Below the pieces are notes generated by a model. The model saw only the letters and a program-made list of their open reading frames with translations. It ran no database searches and was not told where the DNA came from. This document shows, piece by piece, positions 51,718 through 62,241 of a DNA stretch of 64,000 nt. The translations under genes and the position numbers were made by a program. Numbering within the stretch: the first letter of the stretch is position 1; every line of letters begins with the position of its first letter. Source of the DNA: Megascapheus bottae (lineage: Eukaryota > Chordata > Mammalia > Rodentia > Geomyidae); assembly GCA_024803745.1 (NCBI GenBank), contig JANJXV010000004.1, forward strand, positions 41,721,358-41,785,357, given 5' to 3'.

Positions 51718-52162
51718 CTCTATAATCTTTTTGGTGGGAATATAGGATCATTTTGCAGACTCATATTTGAGGAATTTGACTGGAACTTTAAAAATCTATC
51801 ATCTCTCTTCTAAGTGTGTATCTCTTATGTGTCATATACTTGGACAGTAGGTCTAGTAAATCTTCCAAATGCCCATTGCAGAATTGTATCTAATGTATAA
51901 ATCTAGGACTAGAATTAGCAATACATTGTTCAACAATGTAAGAATATTGTATGTCTTAACTCAATTCCTTTATGTGCTCTTGCATATCATTTATGACTAA
52001 GTCATAGACACATTTCTAGAAAGTTGTAATTTGTCATTATAATTTTGATCATGATTAAGTGGAACTGCTCAATAGATAAGAGATTCATGATAACTTTCTC
52101 TTCAGTTCTGTATGCTTGAAAATTTTCATTACAGAAGTTTTTTTCTGTTGTTTTTTGTTTTG

Positions 52163-52345
52163 TTTTGCCAGTCCTGGGCTTGAGCTTAGGGCACTGAGCA
52201 TTGTCCTTGGGCTTTCTCAAGGCTAGAACTCTACCACTTGAGCCACAGCACCACTTCCAGTTTTTCTGTGTATGTGGTACCAAGGAATCAAAACCAGGGC
52301 TTCGTGTATTGAGGCAAGCACTCTACCATTAGGCCAACCCCAAAG
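52163..52345 (-). repeat. IDL-Geo SINE
   Basis: Reversed: 'ttttgccagtcctgggcttg', 'ctctaccacttgagccacag', 'aggaatcaaaaccagggctt', 'ctctaccattaggccaaccc'. Confidence 0.9.
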
Positions 52346-52698
52346 GATCTTCTTAAGAACCCAAATTTCTAAATAGAAACAGAATAGTCTCAGTCTTCTC
52401 CCTCCCACCCCAGGTTTTTGCTCTTGATGAGGTAAGAGAAGTATGGGAGGTCATTTCTTATACTTTTTCTCTCTTTTATAGTTAAAGTGAAATAAAATAT
52501 AAAATAATTAAGAAATACAATTGTTTCATAGAAGTGTATACTATTTTAGTTAAATTTAATACTGGTAGAGAACAAACCAGTTCCTGTCATTTAAATTGAC
52601 AAATTACACAAATTAAGAAATGAGATAGGTCTGGAGATGACTTCTAATGGAAGTCAATGACCAAACACATGGACTGGATTTTAAAATAAAGAGGTGGT

Positions 52699-52743
52699 CT
52701 ATCTATCTATCTGTCTATCTACCTACCTACCTACCTATCTATG
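52699..52743. repeat. (TATC/TACC)n tetranucleotide microsatellite
   Basis: CTAT, CTGT and CTAC units in tandem. Confidence 0.92.
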
Positions 52744-52884
52744 TAGTTTTTTTTTAATTATTTAGGTGTTTTCATTATTTCTCTTTTGGAAGATATTTGC
52801 TTTTCTGTATGGTATAAGATTTCCTTCAATAAGGAGCCAGCTGAGGAGCAATATCTTCATATCTGGTAATACTGAATACTCACC

Positions 52885-53062
52885 TCTACTTTTTTTATTG
52901 TCAAGGTAATGTACAGAGGGGTTACAGTTACATTGGCCAGGTAGTAGGTGCATTCCTTCTCACACATTGATACCCCTTCTCATGTTTTTGTCCCCATGGC
53001 CTTCCCCCACCCCCTCCCAGTCATCTTGTCTTCTCCCCTTTTCTTTCCTATTTCAAATAAAC
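52885..53062 (-). mobile_element. LINE-1 3'UTR terminus
   Basis: 'ttttttattgtcaaggtaat', 'acagaggggttacagttaca' and 'tctcatgtttttgtccccat', then the C/T-rich reversed purine tract. Closely similar to 40850-41010. Confidence 0.82.
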
Positions 53063-54298
53063 ATATCTACAATATACCTACCTCTACTTCTTATCCTGCG
53101 ACTATGACCACTCCACATCTCATATTATCCTGTCAGCATTCTTGACAAGTTCTCCCATTCCCCCCCTCCCCAAACACGAATCACATTGTTGTCACCCCTC
53201 CTGCCAGGAGCCACTAATACATCCTTGCAGCACAGGAATGTTAAGATCGTTTCCACAGAGGACCTCCCCACCCCTTAGTCCCAAAGTTCCTCTTACTGTC
53301 TTGGTCAATGTTCCAATCCGTCAGGAAATTCATCACCAGATACTTCAACTTTTCTAGCTGGGAGGGATATATTATAGGGAATGTGACACTTTGACTCTTT
53401 TGATCAATAAAGCATTGGTTTTCTTTAAATGATGGAGGCAGGAATAACCTCTCTACCCACCTCTTTCACACCCTCTCTGCCTTGGAGGCCTCCTTTGCTA
53501 GTCCAGGGATGGTAAGTTACTGCTGCTTGTCTGTATGCATACACAACCCTATCTGGCCCTCCTGTGTTTGTGTGTGTGCACCTTTGAGATGGAGAGAAAA
53601 TATGAAGTCTCTAAACTAAGATCACTCACCTTCACTCCCATTTCCGGTACAGCTTAGTTCATTGGTGTTTTCTTCTATCACCCACACAGTGAAACAATTC
53701 ATCTGGACTGAAATGGTGTTCCAAGTGTGTGTGTATGTGTGTATGTGGGGTAGGGGTTGGTAATTTAGAAACAGATTATGGCACTTGAAAGATAAACCAG
53801 TAAATATCTGGAACTGATGTCCTGTAAGTTGGCTTGCTGCCCTTAAGCATCTCTTCTAATCACACCTTTGTCAGTGGCCAACTGAATCGAGAAGGAAAAC
53901 AGGCTTGCTACCACCTTTTCCTTGCTTCAGAGGCTTGCTACAACCTTTTCCCAGATCCTGAGGGAACAGCTTGTGGTGGTTGTTTCATCAAAGAGAGTCT
54001 GGCTATGGAGCAAGAATGGCTTGCTCATCCTGCTGATGAATTAGTTGTATTAGTGTGCCAGAAACAAAACAATCTGGGCATGACTGCTGTAAAGCTTGAT
54101 GTTTCATCCCCATCTCATTAACACAGCCAAGGAATTTGCCCTGGCTACTGTGAAATAACTCAGATGCAGAGATAGAGTTAATCAGACTTGATAATTTTAT
54201 TTTTAATTTGCAGGATGCTATACTGATTCTTCCTTCCTTTGACATAATACTTTTTGAAAGTCATAAATAAGCCATTTTGTTGTCCCAGTTTGAAGTGT
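53063..54298. other. Intergenic, includes a short two-copy duplication
   Basis: A 21-22 base unit starting 'aggcttgctaccaccttttc' (53901) is repeated 30 bases later with changes (53931). A 95-codon frame at 53834-54121 spans it but is not recognised. Confidence 0.4.
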
Positions 54299-54317
54299 GC
54301 ACACACACACACACTCA

Positions 54318-54546
54318 CATATGTACTGGTATTGGGGCTTGTATTCAGGGCCTGGGCTCTGTCACTTAGCTTGTTTTGCTCAAGGTTAATACTCTACTAA
54401 TTGAGCCACAGCTCCACATCTGGCCTTTGGGTAATTAAGTGGAGATAAGACTTTCACATACTTTTCTGCCAGGGTTAGCTTTGAACTGTGATCCTCACGC
54501 CTCCTGAGTAGCTGGTATTACATACATTAGCCGCTGGCACCTGGCC
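54318..54546 (-). repeat. 7SL-Geo SINE, with a short (CA)n at its Geo end
   Basis: Reversed: 'ttggggcttgtattcagggc', 'gagccacagctccacatctg', 'cgcctcctgagtagctggta'. CA units at 54299-54314 lie directly at its 3' (Geo) end. Confidence 0.85.
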
Positions 54547-54807
54547 TGGAAGATTTTTATCTTTTTGTTAGAATCAGAACAGCACCAGTGTTCTAGACTA
54601 ATGTTCATTTGCAGATGCTGACTGCTCAGGGGGATCAACAACTATTGGGCTTTCCTAACTGAGTATGACAAAATGACTATGTGGTAATGTCTTTTGGGGC
54701 TGTAATCAGGTAAGTCAGAAGCTATAATACAGCCTTGTCTTTATACTCCAGGAAGGGGTAGAGGGATCAGTGTTTTTAGCTAGAACAAATCACTTTCTTT
54801 CTTTTTT

Positions 54808-55515
54808 TTTTCAGGTCCAGGGTCTTGAATTCAAGGTCTGCACGATGTCACTGAGATTTTTTGGTCAAGGCTAGCGTACTGCCTCTTAAACCACACTGGC
54901 TTTTTGAGCCATTTTTAATGATTAATTGGACGTAGGAGTCTCAAAGACTTTCCTGCCTGGGTTGGCATTGAATCACAGTCCTCAGATCTTGGCCTCCTAA
55001 AAACCTAGGATTAATAGTAAGTGAAGTAAGTCAGTCTCAAAGGAACATAGGCTCAATGGTTTCCCTCATTTGTCATAACCATTAGAAACCTTGGGCTCTC
55101 CTAGCAGAGATTTACAATAGAGCAAAACCATATAAGGCCATATAGTATGACCTAAATGAAAGGACCTCCAAGACATAGAAACAAAAGCCATATAATAAGG
55201 GATTGTTGTCCTTAATGTACTATGTTATCTCTCATCTCTTTTGCTGTCTCTTGGTTATCTCATATTGTTACAGTATTTTATCTTGTTATCTGATATATTG
55301 TATATATGCTTATTTGGTTATTTGAAATAGGATAGGGAAGGGGGGAAAACAAGATGAGGGGCGGGAGTGGGGAGAAGGAAATGGGGACCAAGACATGAGA
55401 AAGGGTATCAATGTATGTGAAGTAATGTACCTTCTATCTGGTGAATATAATGTAACCCTTCTAATAATTACAATAAAATATATGAAAAAAGCTAGGATTA
55501 TAAGCACCTGGCAGA
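54808..55515 (-). repeat. 7SL-Geo SINE split by a truncated LINE-1
   Basis: Reversed Geo body and head at 54808-55013 ('ccagggtcttgaattcaagg' to 'aaacctaggatta'). The last part ('gctaggattataagcacctg') resumes at 55491. Confidence 0.85.
55014..55487 (+). mobile_element. 5'-truncated LINE-1 3' end with target-site duplication
   Basis: Begins 'agtgaagtaagtcagtctca' (end of ORF2), then a 3'UTR with a G-rich purine tract (55330-55385), 'atctggtgaatataatgtaa' and a final 'aaaatatatgaaaaa'. Flanking repeats around 'ctaggatta' (55005-55013 and 55492-55500) mark the duplicated target. Confidence 0.88.
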
Positions 55516-56165
55516 ACAAGTCAGTTTTAAGGCTACCCTTCCAATCACTTTAATTACTGTGAGGACTAAAGTTATCACTCTAGACTTTTCTAAGCCTCTT
55601 CTGTTTCCATCAGACAACCTCACAGGGAAACTGAATGTGATGATTTAAATAAACCTAACACAAAGTAAGTACAATGAATCGCTGCGATTTATTAGTTACT
55701 TAACTATCAAATGGATATAATAATTATACTTCTGGTGGTAATAATAATGGTGTAACAAATTGGAATGGTGAGAATGTATCTTATTTAGATTAGTGTCAGC
55801 TCAAAGTGTTAATATATTAATTTTCTCCATAATTCACACTGTCTTACTAATGTATACTTAGCAGATTAAATTTAAAAATCCCACCAGTTACACGGCATCT
55901 GGGACCGCTGACACACAGAAACCATGTGCAAGCTGGGTGAGTCAGAAGATAGCAAGCAACTCAATGTTTGGATACAAAGCATGATGCCTACTTTAAATAT
56001 CCAAACCCTCAGATACTCTGCTAGCCAGGGTTTTGCGATGGACGGAACAGGGAAGGTAATCAAACTGCCCCTTTCTGGTTCTCCAGGAAATATTAGGATT
56101 GAGATTTAAAGATGAATTAGGAAAAGGAAGCAGAACAGAAGGAGTGGGAGAAGAGAAAATAAAGA
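55516..56165. other. Intergenic, nothing clear
   Basis: No recognised gene or repeat. Confidence 0.35.
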
Positions 56166-56167
56166 GG

Positions 56168-56372
56168 AGTGCAGTTCTGGGGGTTGAACTCGGTCTGAAC
56201 ACTGTCTCGGAGCTCTGTGCTCAAGGCTAGTGCTTTACCACTTAAGGCACAGTTTCATTTCCAGCTATTTGTTAGTAAATTAAAGATACGAGTCTGGTGG
56301 TTTTTCTTGCCTAGGTTGGCTTCAAACCCCAATTCTCAAGAGTCTCTGGGGTAGCTGGGATTTCAGGAATGA
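56168..56372 (-). repeat. 7SL-Geo SINE, diverged
   Basis: Reversed: 'ctgggggttgaactcggtct', 'ttaccacttaaggcacagtt', 'ggtagctgggatttcaggaa'. Confidence 0.75.
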
Positions 56373-56374
56373 GC

Positions 56375-57620
56375 CTTTTCTATTGTATGTTTTGAGGTAA
56401 GATCTCACTTTGTGTCTGAGCCCTCCTGGGCTACATCTGTCCACATTTCTCCATGTCACTGGAGAGGACAGGCCTGCATGACTCTGCCCAGCTGCTGTGC
56501 CTTTCCTGAAGCTGACATGACAGGTGCACTATCACTCCCAGTCATTTAGTCAAACAGAATTCTACAAACTTCATTTGGCCCTGGATGGTCTTGAACTATG
56601 ACACCCCAGTCCCTCAACTCAAGCTAACACACCTGATTTCCATTATATTGTACAAATAGTATATGCTAATAAAGACAAATCATTTAGATATCAAAACATG
56701 TGTATTCTCTACTGAAGGATATGGTTTCTCAAGTTAGCAACAAAAGATAGGGCCATGCTAGAAGTTCCCAATTGGTCTGTTGGAGTTGAAATCCTATTCT
56801 AACACATATGCTAAAAACCCTTGAGAAAAATAATTTCTCCACACTTCTGTACCTGCTTTTTTTTTTTTTAACATGGAACCTGCTTAGAACGGGGCCTGGC
56901 CTCTTAGAAGCAGCAATTTGTTGTTGATTTTCATAGATATATGGAGAAACATCCTAAGGATCCGTAGGGGTTTTGGTTGTGGTACTGTTACATTTAAGAA
57001 CTCTTGTTCCATTTGCAACACATTTTCACATTTTTCTTTCACATTTATCCTAAAAACATGGGGAAGTACCATCAGTCTCAGCTGCATTGACTACTTCAAA
57101 CCCTGCTCACATGTAATCTTTTCCTTTATTTTTTATCTTTTCTATTTTATAAGGCTTTCTAGGACTTGCTTGAATGTTCTTTCCTGAGAACTTTAAATTT
57201 TAAATTATTGATAATTGATGGCTCCCAGGTCACTAAACTTTTTAAAACAGAGAGGTGATATAGAAATTGCTTGTAAATTGCTGAAAAGAGTAGGATTACA
57301 AGGTAAATTATTACCTAGGGGGACTGGTTCTGATCAGAAAGCTAGGCTATAAACAGCATTGTGGGGCAGGGGGGAAGGAGAATTAAATTACTTTTGGAAA
57401 TCTCCTAGTACAGAACTGTTTTACGGGAGCTCTACTTGTTGCTCCAGCTTGGAAGCTTTCTTTTTTCTTTTTTTTTTTTTTTAATTCATTGAACACTTGG
57501 TGAAGTTAACACACTGAGGGACACACTTGTTCTTTTAAGCTGCTTGTGACTGCTTAGTGTCTATTAGAGGAAACGCTGAGTTTGGAATTCCTGAACTGCA
57601 AACATGTTTGAAAACATTGG
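56375..57620. other. Intergenic, nothing clear
   Basis: A possible diverged 7SL-like reversed copy lies at about 56380-56545. T tracts at about 56857-56869 and 57468-57482. Confidence 0.35.
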
Positions 57621-57624
57621 AGAG

Positions 57625-57862
57625 AGCTGGGCGTGGTTGCTCACGCCTGTAATCCTAGCTACTCAGGAGGCTGAGATCTGAGGATCAAGGTTCAAAGCCA
57701 TCCTGGGCACAAAAGGACCTGAGACTCTCATTTCCAATTAACCTCTAGAAAATAGGAAGTGGGGTTTTACTCAAGGGTAGGTCAGTAGCCTTGAGCTGAA
57801 GAGCTCAGGGACAGAGCCCAGGCCGAGTTCAAGCCCCATGACCCACAAAAAAAAAAAAAAAA
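57625..57862 (+). repeat. 7SL-Geo SINE, young, with 15 bp target-site duplication
   Basis: Head 'gctgggcgtggttgctcacg', long A tail. Direct repeats gaaaacattggagag (57610-57624) and gaaaacataggagag (57863-57877) differ at one base. It shares 'ttaacctctagaaaat' with the copy at 58994, suggesting one subfamily. Confidence 0.92.
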
Positions 57863-57879
57863 GAAAACATAGGAGAGTG

Positions 57880-58585
57880 TATAGAGAAGACTAAGACTGA
57901 AAAACTGGTTTGAATGAAGTCCCAAGGGGGATTCACTCTAAGAGTGGAAAGATTTAGAGGCCTCTGCTGGGTTTTTACAGCCATGAATAAGTTGCTCTCA
58001 GGGAGGGAAGGAAGAATCAACCCCACCACCTTCATTGCTTAGTAGCAGCCCTCCTCCAAAGTGGGGTTGGGTCTCGGCCTCCTGAGACACTTTCTTTCCT
58101 CCCATTCTAGAACGGCACTTAGGGCACTACACATCAATACAGCAAAGTGGGAGAGATTGGGCACAATTCAACCCACTCATGGAATGCCTCTGTAAAGAGC
58201 CACAGACATCCCTGAGCTCTAGAGATGCAACTCACAGAAAAAATGACTGTTCACTGGAAGCTTTAGCTATGCAGGCACCCCACAGGGGCCTGCTTTACAT
58301 GTCATGTTCCCTTGCTGGAGCCAAGGGCATCACTGAGGCAGAGAATACCACCCACTACTTGTCAATTGTGGCCTTCCATCATTTTTTCTCCCAAGGATTT
58401 CTTTGACATAAGTGAGAGCAAAATGTTGTTAAATCTCAGTCATCTCTCTACTTAGTTTTCTGAGAGCACAATGGCATACAAAACACAGAGAGACTCAGAT
58501 TTCTGTTCACGTTACAGCTACCATGTGCACACAGCACCTTCATAGAATGTGCAGGAGCAATGTTCTCTGAAGAGTTTTTTTTTAT
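57880..58585. other. Intergenic, nothing clear
   Basis: No recognised gene or repeat. Confidence 0.35.
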
Positions 58586-58589
58586 TAAA

Positions 58590-59720
58590 AAGCATAAAAC
58601 TTAAAAGATATTTGCCAATAATACATCAGGCAAATGCTTAAAGTCCATTATCTACAAGGAACTCAAGAAACGAATCCCTCCCCCTTAAACCAAACAAACC
58701 AATCACTAAATGGGCAAGGGAACTAAAAAGAGACTTACCAAAAGAAGAGGTTAAAAATGGCAGAAAAACATGAGAAAATGCTCATCATCCATGGTCATAA
58801 AGGATGCAAATAAACACAACCCCAAGATATCACCTTACCCCAGTTAGAATGACCAATATTCTGAACTCAGACAATGACAAATGCTGGTGGGGTTGTGGAA
58901 AAAGAGGAACCCTCCTGCACTGCTGGTGGGAATGCAAACTAGTTCATCCACTTTGGAAGGCAGTTTGGAGGTTACTCAAAAAACTGAAAATAGCCAGGTG
59001 TGGTGGCTCACGCCTGTAATCCTAGCTACTCAGGAGGCTGAGATCTGAGGATCAAGGTTCAAAGCCAGCCCGGGGACAAAAGGACCTGAGACTCTTATCT
59101 CCAATTAACCTCTAGAAAATGGAAAGTGGGGCTTGACTCAAGGGTAGGGCAGTAGCCTTGAGCTGAAGAACTCAGGGACAGCACCCAGGCTGAGTTCAAG
59201 CCCCATGACCATCCCCCAACAAAAACAAACCCCTAAAAACAGACCTTCCCTACAATCTGGCCATACCACTCCTGGGCATCTATCCTGAGCATCATAAACT
59301 AGGATACAAGGACACCTGCACAGCCATGTTCATTGCTGTACTGTTCACAATAGCCAAGTGATGGAAACAATCCAGATATCCTACTGCAGATGAATGAATA
59401 CAGAAAATGTGGTATATATACACAATGGAATTCTACATAGCCAACAGACAAGATAAAATAATGGCATTCACTGGGAAGTGGATGAAACTAGAGTGAATCA
59501 TGTTGAGTGAGACAAGTCAAGACCTAAGGAACAAAAGGTGCATGGTATCCTTGATGTGTGGATATTAGATCCAAATAGTGCAAGAGCGATGACTCAATAT
59601 TCAAGTACTCAAGGTCATTGGCATGATCTTGGAGATATAAATATAACTACATAGACATAAAAATCCATGATGAGAAATATACTCTATAGATATGTTTTAT
59701 TATAGAGATTGATATGTATC
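58590..59720 (+). mobile_element. LINE-1 ORF2 3' end, interrupted by a SINE
   Basis: A stretch of the ORF2 C-terminus is still open at about 58804-58990, with the cysteine-rich motif (CWWGCG, then LLHCWWEC). After the SINE the element continues 'tctggccataccactcctgg' (59257), 'atgttcattgctgtactgtt' (59324) and 'acacaatggaattctacata' (59419). It is less decayed than the other ORF2 fragments. Confidence 0.9.
58994..59235 (+). repeat. 7SL-Geo SINE nested in LINE-1
   Basis: Head 'ccaggtgtggtggctcacgc', Geo body 'agcaccc' to 'gttcaagccccatgacc', then a C/A tail. The flanking duplication is weak (ctgaaaatag and cctaaaaacag). Confidence 0.9.
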
Positions 59721-59884
59721 TATGACAAACTCTTTAGCTTACTTTTAATTTTGTTTTTAAATTTATGTGCTGGTGATTATGTATAGAGAGCCCATTCTTG
59801 AATTCTTATTTGTTAAACATATTTGTAATATGATGTAAAAAATCAATATTGATAAAATCTTTTTTAAAAAAAGCATAAAACTTG

Positions 59885-60035
59885 CTGGGAACTGGTAGCT
59901 CACACCTATAATCTTATCTTCAATTAACCAATCAGAAACTAAAAGTGGCATTGCAGCTCAAGGGATAGAGTGCTAGCCTTGAGCATAAGAGCTCAGGGAC
60001 AGCACCCAGGCCCTTAGTTCAAGCCCCAGGACAGG
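59885..60035 (+). repeat. 7SL-Geo SINE with an internal deletion
   Basis: The head joins the middle early ('cacctataatcttatcttca', 59908). The Geo body is complete and ends 'ttcaagccccaggacaggtg'. Confidence 0.82.
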
Positions 60036-60070
60036 TGTGGGTGCACATGCACATTCATACACACATGCAC

Positions 60071-60116
60071 ACTCGCGCGCGCGCGTGAGCGCGCACACAC
60101 ACACACACACACACAC
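60071..60116. repeat. (CG)n/(CA)n alternating tract at a SINE tail
   Basis: CGCGCGCGCGCG, then GTGAGCGCGC, then CA units: nearly unbroken alternating purine-pyrimidine sequence. Confidence 0.95.
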
Positions 60117-60119
60117 TTG

Positions 60120-60685
60120 CGTACTAAAAAGGCGTATAACTTGCATATTCCTATAGCTTACTTGCATCATTTGATATGTAAACATCTGGAAATTTTCTTT
60201 GCTTACTCTTTATTGAGAGACTACTTTAACAACTAGTTTTCCCCGTTTTTTACTTACATTACAATGTATTTTATATTTAATAAGGTGGAGGAAACTCTCA
60301 TGCTGTTCTTGTCTATCTTATCATAGATCAACATTCATCTTTCAGTAATTAGTCCTACAATAATACTGTCCACACTAACTACAAGTTACCAATCAAATGT
60401 ATTTGCCATCTTGAGAAGAACTATTCGAAGAGGGCTTTTTGTTTGTCTTGTAATCGTGGTTACCGATGGTTACAGCAAGGGATAGTAAGCAAGAAAGTTT
60501 AAATTTCTGAAGAAGTTGTGAGTTTTACAGCCATCATCACAAACTTTGCACAAACAACCCAAAACCTCGCTAATTTCATAGAGAGAGACAAAATATACTG
60601 GATGGAGACAAGTGTGTACATTGGAATATGCTGGAGTCAGGAAAGAACTCAATCTATGTAATTCCTTAGAAAGTCTAACTCACAG
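60120..60685. other. Intergenic, nothing clear
   Basis: No recognised gene or repeat. Confidence 0.35.
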
Positions 60686-60689
60686 TCTA

Positions 60690-60998
60690 ACAAAATAAAC
60701 ACCAGGAAGCAGTGATGGTGGGATGGGATCAAGGGGAAGGGGTAGACACATGAAGAGGGGGAAAGGGGAAATGCAGTCATAAAACTGAAGGGAAAGGGCT
60801 GGGATGGGGGGAGGAGAATGAGGAAAGAGGTGACATTAAGAGGCCGTATCTTCGTTTACTATTTTACTGTTTTGTTGAATGTCAACTCCTTTGTGCAACT
60901 ATCTAAACGATAAGACTGTAGTTTTTGAAGTAATGCCCCTTCTATCTGGTGAATATAATGTAACCCTTCTATTAATTACAATAAAAATATATGAAAAG
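60690..60998 (+). mobile_element. LINE-1 3'UTR terminus
   Basis: G-rich purine tract (60715-60835), then 'ttctatctggtgaatataat' and 'ttacaataaaaatatatgaa'. Ends in the same words as the copy at 55487. Confidence 0.82.
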
Positions 60999-61129
60999 AG
61001 TATAGTTTTAAGGAAAAGGTACTCGATTGTTGCTTTAAGTTTCACGCATTTGCTTATCCCTTTTCGGACTTATTTTCTGGACATCTGTCTTTTCTTTTCA
61101 TCTCTTCGCGTGCCTGGGCCCCACTTCCT

Positions 61130-62240
61130 CCAGGTGTCTTCTGATCCATTCCTCTAGGCCTGGATTTTCTTCCCCAGGGTCTCCCAGCCCAGCCCGCGAT
61201 CGGGTCGCGCGTCGCCCGGTGTGGTCTGGAGGGCCGGGCTGAGGGCCCAGGGCCGCAAGTCCGGGGCTCGTGCGGCCCCCGGACTCGGAGTGCAAGACTG
61301 GGAACTTCGGTCCGCGGTGGGTGGGCTCGGGGAGGGGCGCACTGCGGGCGCCCTAGGGGCCGGGGCTGGCCGCCGCCGCCGCCCCGCGCGCCCTCCCCGC
61401 CCGCCTGCGCCCCAGAGCGCGCGCCCGGGCCGCTCCCCACCCGCACCGGCCGCGCCCCGCCGCGCCTTGCCGCCGAGCACCGCTCGGGAGCCCGCGGCGG
61501 TCACGCTGCGCCCGGCCACGGGCGGGGAGGCAGAGACGGAGGGCGGCGGCTGAGGCCGCCCGCGGGTCCGCCCAGTCCTCTGCGCACCCGGCGGGGAAAG
61601 TTCTGCCAGGCCGGAGCTCCGCGCGGGGTCGAGGGAGGCCAGGTAAGAAGAGGACTCCGCCCGGGGCGCCTCCCAGGCTCCGCCGCCCGCACCCGCGCAC
61701 CTAACCCTCGCCGTTGGCCAACTTGGCGGGCGCGGCTTCGGTCCGGCTCCGCCCCGGGGTGGGGGGTAGGAGGCCACCGACCCCAGGAGAGCGCAGCGGG
61801 AGGAGCGGGGCCACCGGGCGGCTCTGCGCCCGCGCTCGCTCCTCGGCCGGGCACCGGGCTCTCGACCCCGGGGAACCCGTAGGGTCCCAGCTGGGGGCAG
61901 AGGGGCGATGGCTGCTGGGTTGTTTCCTCCCGGCCGGCCCGGGCTGGAGAGGCTTTCCCGAAAATCTTCTCTCGGGGTTCCCACAAGTCCCAGGCACGCT
62001 GCTCCCCCGGGCACTGGGAACCCTGAGAAAAAGGCCAGAAGTGCCAGGGCGCAAAGGCCAGTCCAAGGAGCCCGAGTGGTGGTGGGTCTCCACCTGGGGG
62101 GGAGGGGGCAGTCCGGGCTGGGCCCGAGTTTCCTTTCTGTAAGCAAAGGCCCTGATTGCAGTCTGGGTCTTCCTGGGGGTGGGAGGAGAAAGCTGTGCCC
62201 CAGGACTAGCTCTGACCTAGTTTCTCCACTTGGGGATCCC
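61130..62240. promoter_or_regulatory. POPDC3: CpG island, probable promoter of POPDC3
   Basis: GC content and CpG density rise sharply here compared with everything upstream. Stretches such as the one at 61370-61450 are almost pure G+C with frequent CG, and SP1-type GGGCGGGG boxes occur (for example 61520-61527). No TATA box is evident. In human and mouse the next gene after PREP, in the same orientation, is POPDC3, a Popeye-domain cAMP-binding membrane protein of striated muscle. The gene name is inferred from that order. Confidence 0.6.
61350..61642 (+). other. POPDC3: Probable non-coding first exon and splice donor (POPDC3 candidate)
   Basis: GGCCAG|GTAAGAAG places a near-consensus donor at 61642/61643 on the + strand, inside the CpG island. 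No good start codon with a recognised protein precedes it, which fits an untranslated first exon. The 5' boundary given is arbitrary, since the start site cannot be read from sequence. The coding exons would lie beyond the window. Confidence 0.5.
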
Positions 62241-62241
62241 C

